Assembly (NCBI RefSeq): GCF_017308975.1
Contig: NZ_JADWPD010000004.1
Coordinates: 317,901 to 381,900, forward strand
Length of the DNA stretch: 64,000 nucleotides
Direction: 5' to 3'
From: Amycolatopsis sp. MtRt-6
Lineage (GTDB): Bacteria; Actinomycetota; Actinomycetes; Mycobacteriales; Pseudonocardiaceae
Shown: positions 46,941-54,000 of the stretch, one piece after another
How positions within the stretch are numbered: position 1 is the first letter of the stretch
How the letters are laid out: each line of letters starts with the position of its first letter
Notes under the pieces: generated by a model
Database searches by the model: none
What the model saw: only the letters and a program-made list of their open reading frames with translations
Told to the model about the DNA's origin: nothing
Translations under genes and position numbers: made by a program

Positions 46941-47689
46941 AACGAGCGGGCCGCCGCCACGGCCTGGCCGGCGTAGGACTGTCCGAACAGGACGGTGTGC
47001 ACCAGCAGCGGGAACAGCTGGTGCAGCCCGATCCGGTCGCGCCAGCCGTCGGCCAGTGGCTTGACCTCTTCGTACGCGCCGAGGACGTGGTCGAGGTGCG
47101 GGCAGCCGAACAGGTGCAGCATCGCCAGGTCCGTCTCGCGGTGCCCGCCGTGGGCGGCCGGGTCGATCAGCCACGCCTCGCGCCCGTCCCACAAGACGTT
47201 GCCGTTCCAGAGGTCGCCGTGCAGCCGCGCGGGCGGCTCGGCCGAGGCCGGGATCCGCGCGCAGGCCCGCTCGAACAGCGTCGCTTCGGCCGGGCCGAAC
47301 GTCCCCGCGTCCACCGCCAGCCGGACGTAGGGCAGCACGCGGTCGGCCGCGTACCAGGTCGCCCAGTCCTCGGCCGGGACGTTGGCCATCGGTGCCCGGC
47401 CGATCCAGGCGTCGGGACGTCCGTCCGGCGGCGGCGCGCCGAACGCCGGGGCGCCCGCGGCGTGCAAGCCGGCCAGCCCGCGGCCGAAGCGTTCCGCCGC
47501 CGCGGCCGACGGACGCCCGGCCGGGACGCGGTCGATGACGAGCCGGTCCTCGTCGTGACTGCGCACGGCAGGCACCGGGACCGTGCCCGCCGCGGCCAGC
47601 CAGCGCAGGCCCGCCACCTCGGCCGCCGTCGCGCCGGGCGCGTGGCCCCGCTTGACCACGACGTCACGATCCGCTTCGGACTCGGTCAT
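46937..47689 (-). CDS. Fructosamine-3-kinase family protein
   Basis: A 250-residue phosphotransferase of the fructosamine kinase/aminoglycoside kinase-like fold, expected to phosphorylate glycated amines so they break down. Motifs: VVVKRG (ATP-binding lysine), WIGRAPMANVPAEDWATWYAADRVLPYVRLA, catalytic RLHGDLWNGNVLW, metal-binding LIDPAAHGGHRETDLAML and HLFGCPHLDHVLGAYEEVKPLADGWRDRIGLHQLFPLLVH. ATG 47689 is preferred; GTG 47698 is possible. It is divergent from the YjbR-like gene with a 55-bp gap. Substrate is inferred from the family. Confidence 0.9.
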   Translation of the reverse strand: MTESEADRDVVVKRGHAPGATAAEVAGLRWLAAAGTVPVPAVRSHDEDRLVIDRVPAGRPSAAAAERFGRGLAGLHAAGAPAFGAPPPDGRPDAWIGRAPMANVPAEDWATWYAADRVLPYVRLAVDAGTFGPAEATLFERACARIPASAEPPARLHGDLWNGNVLWDGREAWLIDPAAHGGHRETDLAMLHLFGCPHLDHVLGAYEEVKPLADGWRDRIGLHQLFPLLVHTVLFGQSYAGQAVAAARSF

Positions 47690-47744
47690 GTCCCGCACGG
47701 TACCGGCGCGCTACGGTGGTCGCCGGAGACAGGGGGAAACGGCG

Positions 47745-48101
47745 GTGACGGTGCAGGTCCGGGAATTCGAACAGCTGCTTGCGGCGCTGGCGGAGGTCCA
47801 GCGCTCGGAGGCACGCGACTACTCGTCGTTCAGCGTGCGCGGCAAGCGGTTCGGCTACTTCTGGCCGCGGACCCGGACCGTCGGCCTCAAGCAGACGGTG
47901 TCCGAGCAGCTCGCGCTGGTTTCGGAACGGCCCGACGTGTTCGAGGTGCAGTTCACCGCCGGCGGCTTCGGCTGGGTCGTCGTCCACCTCGACGGCGTCG
48001 ACGCCGACGAGCTCGCCGAACTCCTCTACGAGGCCTGGCGGCTGTCGGCCCCGGAAGAGCTGGTCGCGGAGGTGCCCTTCACCAGGATCGCCCGCGCGTA
48101 G
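47745..48101 (+). CDS. MmcQ/YjbR-family protein
   Basis: A 118-residue protein of the YjbR/MmcQ fold (CyaY-like), function unknown. Visible are EVQRSEARDYSSFSVRGKRFGYFWPRTRTVGLKQTVSEQLALVSERPDVFEVQFTAGGFGWVVVHLDGVDADELAELLYEAWRLSAPEELVAE in short conserved blocks (the WVVVHL strand and LxELLxEAWR helix are typical). GTG 47745 follows AGGGGGA at seven bases. Its last 76 bp overlap the convergent acetyltransferase gene. Confidence 0.8.
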   Translation: MTVQVREFEQLLAALAEVQRSEARDYSSFSVRGKRFGYFWPRTRTVGLKQTVSEQLALVSERPDVFEVQFTAGGFGWVVVHLDGVDADELAELLYEAWRLSAPEELVAEVPFTRIARA

Positions 48102-48886
48102 AGCAGGTCGAACCCCTGCCGCTGCGCGTTCTGGTGCGACTTCGACCCGGGCTGCGTGGTGACGACGGCGAGGTCGCACCCGGCCTCGGCGGCCGCCGCG
48201 AGCCGGGCCCGCAGCAACGCGGTCTGGACGCCGCGGCGCCGGTGGGCGGGCAGCGTCGCCGCGCCGCCGAACTGCGCGATCCCGTCGGTGACCCGGAAAC
48301 ACGCGCCGCCGGCGAACTCGCCGTCGCGCGTCGCGAGGTACCGCCGGACGCCGGCCATGTCCCGCAGCGCGTTCAAGAGGAGCTCGCGGGGGAAGTGCTC
48401 GTTCGAGGGCAGGCCCTGGTCATCGGCGACCGCGGAGGCGTCGGCCATCGCGGACAGCCAGGTCTCCAGCTCGTCGTCGCGGCAGGGGCGGACGTCTTCC
48501 GGGAACTCGCCGGCACCGACCCGCCGCCCGAGCACGTTCTCGTACGACTCGAGCCGGTAGCCGCGCGCGGTCAAGAACGCCCCCACCGCCGAGCCGGCGA
48601 GCTGGGAAAGCTCGACCTGCACCGGCGCACCCAGCTCGGCGAAGGCTTCTTCGACCTCGTCGAGGCCTTCGGGCAAGCCCGCGAAGCCCAGGCCGGCGAT
48701 CTTGTTGAAGGGTGAGCCCGCCTCGGCGAAGGTCGCGACACCACCGGCGAGCGGGCGCGTGAAGCCGAGGCCATCCCCGAGCCGCAACCGGGTGGCATCG
48801 CAGCAGCCGGCGACGAACCGCGCCTCCGCGCGTTCGATGTGCTCGGCCAGAGCTGTGTCGCAGAAGAGCCGTTCCACGCCCCCCAC
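48026..48886 (-). CDS. GNAT-family N-acetyltransferase
   Basis: A 286-residue acetyltransferase. The N-terminal half is a diverged GNAT-like region (KIAGLGFAGLPEGLDEVEEAFAELGAPVQVELSQLA). The C-terminal half has the acetyl-CoA loop GGAATLPAHRRRGVQTALL, then AAAEAGCDLAVVTTQPGSKSHQNAQRQGFDLLYARAIL. The last 17 residues (TSATSSSGADSRQAS region) lie beyond the normal domain end, in the stretch overlapping the convergent YjbR-like gene. Start GTG 48886; GTG 48877 is possible. Substrate unknown. Confidence 0.85.
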   Translation of the reverse strand: MGGVERLFCDTALAEHIERAEARFVAGCCDATRLRLGDGLGFTRPLAGGVATFAEAGSPFNKIAGLGFAGLPEGLDEVEEAFAELGAPVQVELSQLAGSAVGAFLTARGYRLESYENVLGRRVGAGEFPEDVRPCRDDELETWLSAMADASAVADDQGLPSNEHFPRELLLNALRDMAGVRRYLATRDGEFAGGACFRVTDGIAQFGGAATLPAHRRRGVQTALLRARLAAAAEAGCDLAVVTTQPGSKSHQNAQRQGFDLLYARAILVKGTSATSSSGADSRQAS

Positions 48887-49031
48887 AGTGGCGGACGCGG
48901 ACGCGGAACGAAACCGATTTTGCCGGTGCTCCCCGGTAGCGTGGAAAACGGGGGCTGCTCAGCTCGCCACGCGGTGTACGAATCTTGTACGCCGCATTGC
49001 GAGCTTGGGGTCATCCGACAGGGAGGAAGAC

Positions 49032-50237
49032 ATGGCCCCCAAGTTCAAGGCGCTCACCGTGGCCGTCGGCGCGCTGCTCGCGCTGGCCGGCAGCGGCCTC
49101 GCGCACGCGGCGCCGGCCGCGGTGGCCGCCGACGCGACCGGCATGGAAGCGATCTTCAACAACCCGCCCGAAAACGGCGACCGCGACCACGCGATCGAAA
49201 CGCGGCTGGTCCAGCTGGCCAACGCCACCCCGGCCGGTGCGGAGATCCACGTCTCGCTCTTCAGCTGGACGCGCCCGGCGTTCGCCGAGGCGATCAAGGC
49301 GGCGCAAGCGCGGGGTGTCAAGGTGCGGATCGCGCTCGACGGCGCCGCGGACGACGACCCGGCCAACACCGCGATGCCGATCCTCAAGTCCGCCGGGCTC
49401 ACCCAGCTGGTCTTCTGCGGCACCGGCGGCCTCAACACCGGCTGCATCGCCCACGACGGCAGCCCGCACTCGATCAACCACGACAAGCTGTGGATGTTCT
49501 CCGAGGCCGAGGGCAAGAAGAACGTCGTCGTCATCGGATCGCACAACCTGACCACCGTGCAGGGCAACATGTTCAACAACGCCCTGCTCACCCACGGCGA
49601 CCCCGACCTGTACGGCTTCTACCTCGGCCACATGCAGAAGATGCTGGCGCAGAAGAAGAACAACAACTACTTCGCCGACGCCGGCTACCACAAGACGCTG
49701 ACCACCATGGTCACCAGCTACCTCTCGCCGCGCGCGGACTCCACGGGCGGCACCTCGGAGGAGTTCGCCACCGACACGTGGGCGCAGCTGCTGAAGTACA
49801 TCACCAAGTACGAAGCCGGCTGCTCGCTCAACGTCGTGCAGGCCAACATCGCCGACTCGCGCACCCCGGTCGTCACCGAGCTGGCCCGCATCGCGAAGCT
49901 GGGCTGCAAGGTCCGGATCGTCTACGACGACATGGGCACCGCGGCGCTGGCCGCGCTCAAGGGCAAGGCGAACGTGACGCTCAAGAAGTTCAGCACGACC
50001 GTCAACGACCGCGAGATCACCGTGCACTCGAAGTACATGCTCTACACGGGCAACTACAGCGAGAAGGCCGGCCGGCAGCTCGTCTTCACCGGCTCGCACA
50101 ACATCTCCGGCGCGGCCCTGCGCGACAACGACGAAATCCTGATCAAGGTCGAGAACGCCGGGATCAGCGCGGCCTACCAGGACAACTTCGGCACGATCCT
50201 GGCCCGCGCCAAGTGCACGGCACCGGCCACCTGCTGA
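49032..50237 (+). CDS. Secreted phospholipase D-like protein with two HKD motifs
   Basis: A 401-residue exported protein with a clear signal peptide (KFKALTVAVGALLALAGSGLAHA). Two phospholipase D half-domains follow: the first HxK at NHDKLWMFSEAEGKKNVVVIGSHNLT, the second at VHSKYMLYTGNY with VFTGSHNIS. The conserved Asp of a full HKD motif is replaced by hydrophobic or acidic residues in similar positions (GSHN variant), as in other actinobacterial secreted PLD-like proteins. It could hydrolyse phospholipids or nucleic acids. ATG 49032 follows GGGAGGAAG. It is convergent with the SARP gene, 3 bp apart. Confidence 0.88.
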   Translation: MAPKFKALTVAVGALLALAGSGLAHAAPAAVAADATGMEAIFNNPPENGDRDHAIETRLVQLANATPAGAEIHVSLFSWTRPAFAEAIKAAQARGVKVRIALDGAADDDPANTAMPILKSAGLTQLVFCGTGGLNTGCIAHDGSPHSINHDKLWMFSEAEGKKNVVVIGSHNLTTVQGNMFNNALLTHGDPDLYGFYLGHMQKMLAQKKNNNYFADAGYHKTLTTMVTSYLSPRADSTGGTSEEFATDTWAQLLKYITKYEAGCSLNVVQANIADSRTPVVTELARIAKLGCKVRIVYDDMGTAALAALKGKANVTLKKFSTTVNDREITVHSKYMLYTGNYSEKAGRQLVFTGSHNISGAALRDNDEILIKVENAGISAAYQDNFGTILARAKCTAPATC

Positions 50238-50240
50238 CGT

Positions 50241-53219
50241 TCAGGCGGCCAGGCCCGCGAGGGTGCGTGCCGCCCGGGTTTCCAGCGGCCGGTAGCCGGC
50301 CTGGGCGGCGAGCCTGACCGCCGCCGCGCCGTGGGTGCGCGCCGCTTCGGTGTCACCCACGGTGAGCGCCGCTTCGGCGAGCCCGGTCAGTGCCGCGGCT
50401 TCGCACCACGTGAAGCTCGTTTCGCGGGCGATGTCCAGTGCGGCGCTCAGGTGCTCGACCGCGTCCGCGGGGCGGTCAAGCCGGAGGCAGGCTTCCCCGA
50501 GGGAGGCCAGTGCCGACGCTTCGGTGCCGCGGTCGCCGATGCGGCGGGTCAGCTCCACCGCTTCGGCCGCGTCGGCGAGCGCCCGGGTGCCGTCGCCCGC
50601 CCGGGCCTCCATGACCGCGCGGCCGGAGAGCGCGGCGGCTTCGCCGTACTGGTAGCCGAGTTCCCGGTTGGCGACCAGGGCCCGCTCGTAGAAGTCGGCC
50701 GCGACGGCGTTCCCGAGGTCGCGGTGGACGTGCCCGAGGTCGACCAGCAGCACGGCCACGCTGAACCGCGCGCCGTCGCGTTCGGCGATCTCCAGCGCCC
50801 GGGCGAAGTGGCCGAGGGCGGCCTCGAAGTCGCCGACCTGGCCACAGGCGAAGCCGAGGTTCGCGAGCGCCATCGTGATGCCCGGCATGGCGGTTTCCTC
50901 GCACAGCCGCAACGCTTCGGAGCCGCACGCGATCGCCTCGCGCGCGTCGCCGAGGCGCTGCAGCACGGCGCTCAGGTTGTTGAGCGCCGCGGCCCGGCCG
51001 GGCGGCCACTCCGCCGCCAGCCCGTCGGCCAGGACCGTCGTCAGGTGGTGCCGGGCTTCGGCGTACCGGCCGCTGTTGACCCCGGCGAGCGCGATCGACA
51101 GCCGCATCGCCGCCTGCGCCTGCCGGTCGCCGGCGGCCAGGGCGGCCGTGAGCGCCGTCGTCGCGGTGTCGATCCACTCCGTGTGGTGGCCGCGGTGGTG
51201 GAAGAACGCCCGCAGCGCGTCGGCCAGGTGCCAGGCGTACTCGCGCGGGCCGTGCGCGGCCGCGTGCTCGACGGCGGCGGCGAGGTTCGGCCACTCGGTG
51301 TCCAGCCAGGCGAGTGCGTCCTCGGTGCCCTCGAACGGCTGCTCCGGTTCGGGCCGGGGCAGCCGGAGGAAGTGCGGGATCAGCAGCCGGCCCGCCGCGT
51401 CGGCCGTGGCGAGGTAGTGGTCGAACAGCCGTCGCCGTGCCGCGTCCCCGTCGGCGGCGGTGTCGTCGGCCGCGACCCGGCCGCCCGCGTAGCTGCGCAG
51501 CAGGTCGTGGAAGCGGTAGCGGCCGGGCAGGTGCCGTTCGACGAGGTTGGCCGCGGCGAGCGCCTTGAGCTGCTGCCCCGCCCGGCCGTCGGCGATCGCC
51601 GCGAGCCGCGCGGCGACCGGGGCGGTGAACGTCTGGCCCGGCACCAGCGCGAGCCGCCGGAACAGCAGGCGGTGCTCGGCGGGCAGGGCCCGGTACGACA
51701 CGGAGAACGCCGTCGTGACCGCGCTTTCTTCGGCGCCGTCGACGCTCAGGCCGGCGAGGGGATCGCCGTCGGCGAGTTCGCGGGTCAGCTCGGCGATCCC
51801 CGGCACCTCACCGGCGCCGAGGTTCGCCGCGGCCAGCCGCAGGGCCAGCGGGAGGTGCCCGCACAGCCGGGCCAGCTCCGCCGCCGCGGCCGGCTCGGCG
51901 GCGACCGCGGGCGGTCCGAGCACGGTTTCCAGCAGCTGCCGGGAATCCTCGGCGGGCAGCACCGACAGCGGCACCGCCCGCGCGCCGGTGCGGGCGATGA
52001 GGTCGCCGAGCCGTTGTCGGCTGGTGACCAGCACGGTGCCCGAGGACGGCAGCAGCGGTGTCACCTGGGTGCTGTCGCGCGCGTTGTCGAGCAGGACCAG
52101 CACCCGCCGGTCGGCCAGCAGCGAGCGCCACAGCGCCGTGCGGCCGTCCGGGTCCGGCGGGATCGCCCGCGGGTCGGTGCCCAGCGCGCGCAGCAGCTGC
52201 GCGGCGGCGACGGCCGGGGTGAGCGGTTCGTGGTCCGGGTCGAACCCGCGCAGGTCGAGGTAGAGCTGCCCGTCGGGGAACCGGTCGCGGACGCGGTGTG
52301 CCCAATGGACGGCGAGCGCGGTCTTGCCGACGCCCGCGGTGCCGGTGACCACGCGGACGTCCGGCCCGGCGTCCACCGGTGCGTCGAGCCGGGCCAGCTC
52401 GGCGGCGCGGCCGGTGAAGCCGCGGACGTCGTGGGGGAGCTGTGCCGGGAGCACCGGTTTCCCGGCAGCAGGCTCCGGCGCGGGGTCCAGCGCCGGGTCG
52501 GCGGCCAGGATCGCGGCTTCCAGCCGGACCAGCTCCGGCGCCGGGTCGAGCCCGAGCTCTTCGACGAGCCGGGCGCGCAGCCCGCGGAAGGCGGCGAGGG
52601 CGGCGTCGGTGCGGCCTTCGCGGTGCAGGGCGAGCATCAGCTGGCCGACGAACCGCTGCCGCAGCGGGTGCGCGGAGACCAGCGTCGTCAGCTCGGCGAG
52701 CACGTCACGGCCCCGGCCGAGCCGCAGCTGCGCGTCGATGCGGTCTGCCAGCGCGCTCCAGCGGGCCTCGGTCAGCCCGGCGAGCAGCCGCTCGGCGACC
52801 TCGCCGGACGCGGCGCCGGCCAGCGCGTCGCCCCGCCACAGCGCGAGAGCTTCGCCGAGCAGGGCGACGGCGGTTTCGTCGCCGGCCGCGCGGGCCCGGC
52901 GCGCGAGGGCGGTGAAGCGGTGGGCGTCGATCGCGTCCGGTTCGGCACGCAGGACGTACGCGCGTCCTTCGGTGACGAGCTCGGGGCCGCCCGCGGCGCG
53001 GAACACCGCGCGCAGCCGGGAGACCAGTGCCTGCACGGTGTTGCGCGCGCTGGCCGGGGGATCGTCGGGCCAGAGCAGGTCGACGAGGGTGTCCAGGGCG
53101 ACCGGGCGGCCGGCGTCGAGGAGGAGGACGGCGAGGACGAGGCGCTGCTTGCGGGAGCCGAGATCGACCGGGGTGCCGTCCGCCGTCGCCTCGACGGCGC
53201 CGAGGACGCGGAACTCCAC
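50241..53219 (-). CDS. AfsR-like SARP regulator (BTAD, NB-ARC, TPR)
   Basis: A 992-residue regulator, essentially the length of Streptomyces AfsR. Domains: OmpR-like DNA-binding (VEFRVLGAVEATADG, DLGSRKQRLVLAVLLLDAG, TLVDLLWPDDPP), BTAD (about 95-240), NB-ARC ATPase with Walker A TGTAGVGKTALAV (Lys299) and RVLVLLDNARD, then C-terminal TPR repeats (ALNNLSAVLQRLGDAREAIACGSEAL, ALANLGFACGQVGDFEAALGHF). GTG 53219 follows GAGGTGG; the longer frame from 53270 would run into the regulatory boxes. It likely activates secondary-metabolism or morphological genes, binding tandem repeats in its own divergent promoter. Confidence 0.92.
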   Translation of the reverse strand: MEFRVLGAVEATADGTPVDLGSRKQRLVLAVLLLDAGRPVALDTLVDLLWPDDPPASARNTVQALVSRLRAVFRAAGGPELVTEGRAYVLRAEPDAIDAHRFTALARRARAAGDETAVALLGEALALWRGDALAGAASGEVAERLLAGLTEARWSALADRIDAQLRLGRGRDVLAELTTLVSAHPLRQRFVGQLMLALHREGRTDAALAAFRGLRARLVEELGLDPAPELVRLEAAILAADPALDPAPEPAAGKPVLPAQLPHDVRGFTGRAAELARLDAPVDAGPDVRVVTGTAGVGKTALAVHWAHRVRDRFPDGQLYLDLRGFDPDHEPLTPAVAAAQLLRALGTDPRAIPPDPDGRTALWRSLLADRRVLVLLDNARDSTQVTPLLPSSGTVLVTSRQRLGDLIARTGARAVPLSVLPAEDSRQLLETVLGPPAVAAEPAAAAELARLCGHLPLALRLAAANLGAGEVPGIAELTRELADGDPLAGLSVDGAEESAVTTAFSVSYRALPAEHRLLFRRLALVPGQTFTAPVAARLAAIADGRAGQQLKALAAANLVERHLPGRYRFHDLLRSYAGGRVAADDTAADGDAARRRLFDHYLATADAAGRLLIPHFLRLPRPEPEQPFEGTEDALAWLDTEWPNLAAAVEHAAAHGPREYAWHLADALRAFFHHRGHHTEWIDTATTALTAALAAGDRQAQAAMRLSIALAGVNSGRYAEARHHLTTVLADGLAAEWPPGRAAALNNLSAVLQRLGDAREAIACGSEALRLCEETAMPGITMALANLGFACGQVGDFEAALGHFARALEIAERDGARFSVAVLLVDLGHVHRDLGNAVAADFYERALVANRELGYQYGEAAALSGRAVMEARAGDGTRALADAAEAVELTRRIGDRGTEASALASLGEACLRLDRPADAVEHLSAALDIARETSFTWCEAAALTGLAEAALTVGDTEAARTHGAAAVRLAAQAGYRPLETRAARTLAGLAA

Positions 53220-53254
53220 AGACCACCTCGTTCTTTTTTCACCCGATCGTGGCG

Positions 53255-53287
53255 TGCAAGCGTACTGCAAGCGTGGTGCAGCCCCGG
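53255..53287 (+). promoter_or_regulatory. SARP-type 11-bp direct repeats before the 25-codon gene
   Basis: TGCAAGCGTAC, TGCAAGCGTGG and TGCAGCCCCGG start at 53255, 53266 and 53277, exactly 11 bp apart. Heptamer direct repeats with 11-bp spacing, placed about eight bases upstream of a -10, are the known binding pattern of SARP activators. A CATCCT hexamer (53293-53298) sits at that distance. The adjacent AfsR-like protein is the likely binder; activation of the small gene is inferred. Confidence 0.65.
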
Positions 53288-53326
53288 TCCGTCATCCTGG
53301 CCGGGCTGCAGGACACGACCCCGACG

Positions 53327-53404
53327 ATGTCCACGGCCGGCTCGCTCGCCGGGGAACCGGCGGATTCGGCTGTCGTTGTTCACGGCGGCACGAGCTGGGG
53401 GTAG
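53327..53404 (+). CDS. 25-residue peptide gene next to the AfsR-like regulator
   Basis: A tiny ORF encoding 25 residues that begin MSTAGSLAGE and end VVVHGGTSWG. It is supported by context rather than by homology: SARP-type repeats lie just upstream, and a perfect 18-bp terminator hairpin begins within its stop codon, so a short transcript covering almost only this ORF is expected. The ribosome site is weak (GCAGGA, 13 bases away), a point against translation. The arrangement recalls afsS, the small gene controlled by AfsR, but the sequence and length differ. It could also be a non-coding RNA. Confidence 0.5.
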   Translation: MSTAGSLAGEPADSAVVVHGGTSWG

Positions 53405-53445
53405 GGCCACCACGGCGACCCCTCCACGGTCGCCGTGGTGGCCCT
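53403..53445 (+). terminator. Strong intrinsic terminator of the small SARP-linked transcript
   Basis: Positions 53403-53420 and 53428-53445 are perfectly complementary, an 18-bp stem (AGGGCCACCACGGCGACC arm) with a 7-base loop. On the plus strand it continues into TT; the minus-strand side has no T-run. The only upstream plus-strand ORF between the SARP start and this stem is the 25-codon gene. Confidence 0.85.
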
Positions 53446-53527
53446 TTCGCTGCCCCGGGCAGCCTCCGCCCCGGGCTGTTGCCGCACTCCGGTGGCGGCC
53501 GGCGGCCACCCGACGCAGAATGCGCGC

Positions 53528-53890
53528 ATGCAGCCGACGGTCGTCCGGGTGGCGCGCCTGGCCGACCCGGCCGGGCCCGCTGACGGCGTCCGCGTGCTCG
53601 TCGAACGCCTCTGGCCGCGCGGCACCGCCCGCACGGCGGTCGTCCTCGACGGCTGGTACCGCGGCCTGGCCCCGTCCGACGAGCTGCGCACCTGGTACGG
53701 CCACGACCCCGAGCGGTTCGCGGAGTTCGCCGAGCGCTACCGGGCGGAGCTGCGCCAGCCCGACCGGGTGGCGGCGCTGGCGCGGTTGCGGGAGCTGGCG
53801 GGCGACGGCCCGGTCACGCTGCTGACGGCGAGCGGCTCGCCGTCGATCAGCCAGGCGGCCGTGCTCGCGGAGGTGCTCACCGACGGGTGA
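53528..53890 (+). CDS. DUF488-family protein
   Basis: A 120-residue DUF488 protein: VRVARLADPAGPADGVRVLVERLWPRGTARTAVVLDGWYRGLAPSDELRTWYGHDPERFAEFAERYRAEL, then [31 protein letters not shown] is the family signature, as is WYGHDPERFAEF. Function is unknown; members are small, conserved and often stand alone. ATG 53528 gives the family N-terminus; the upstream frame runs through the terminator. A 21-bp repeat array begins just after its stop. Confidence 0.85.
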   Translation: MQPTVVRVARLADPAGPADGVRVLVERLWPRGTARTAVVLDGWYRGLAPSDELRTWYGHDPERFAEFAERYRAELRQPDRVAALARLRELAGDGPVTLLTASGSPSISQAAVLAEVLTDG

Positions 53891-53975
53891 CGGTGGAGGC
53901 ATCACGCGTGACTGGATGGGCATCACGCGTGACTGGACGGGCATCACGCGTGATTGGCGGGGCATCACGGTCCGG
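53880..53975. repeat. 21-bp repeat array C
   Basis: Cores at 53901, 53922 (both ATCACGCGTGAC) and 53943 (ATCACGCGTGAT, fully self-complementary), period 21 bp, with a diverged unit at 53880 overlapping the DUF488 stop codon and a partial one at 53964. Flanks are TGGATGGGC-like. It lies between the convergent DUF488 and GH2 genes, as array B lies between convergent genes. Confidence 0.85.
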
Positions 53976-54000
53976 GACTGGTCTCCGGAGTGTCGCCGGG

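Noticed and set aside
53327..53404. Lasso or lanthipeptide precursor interpretation of the 25-codon ORF
   Set aside because: No leader/core motif, no Ser/Thr/Cys-rich core and no maturation enzyme in the neighbourhood.
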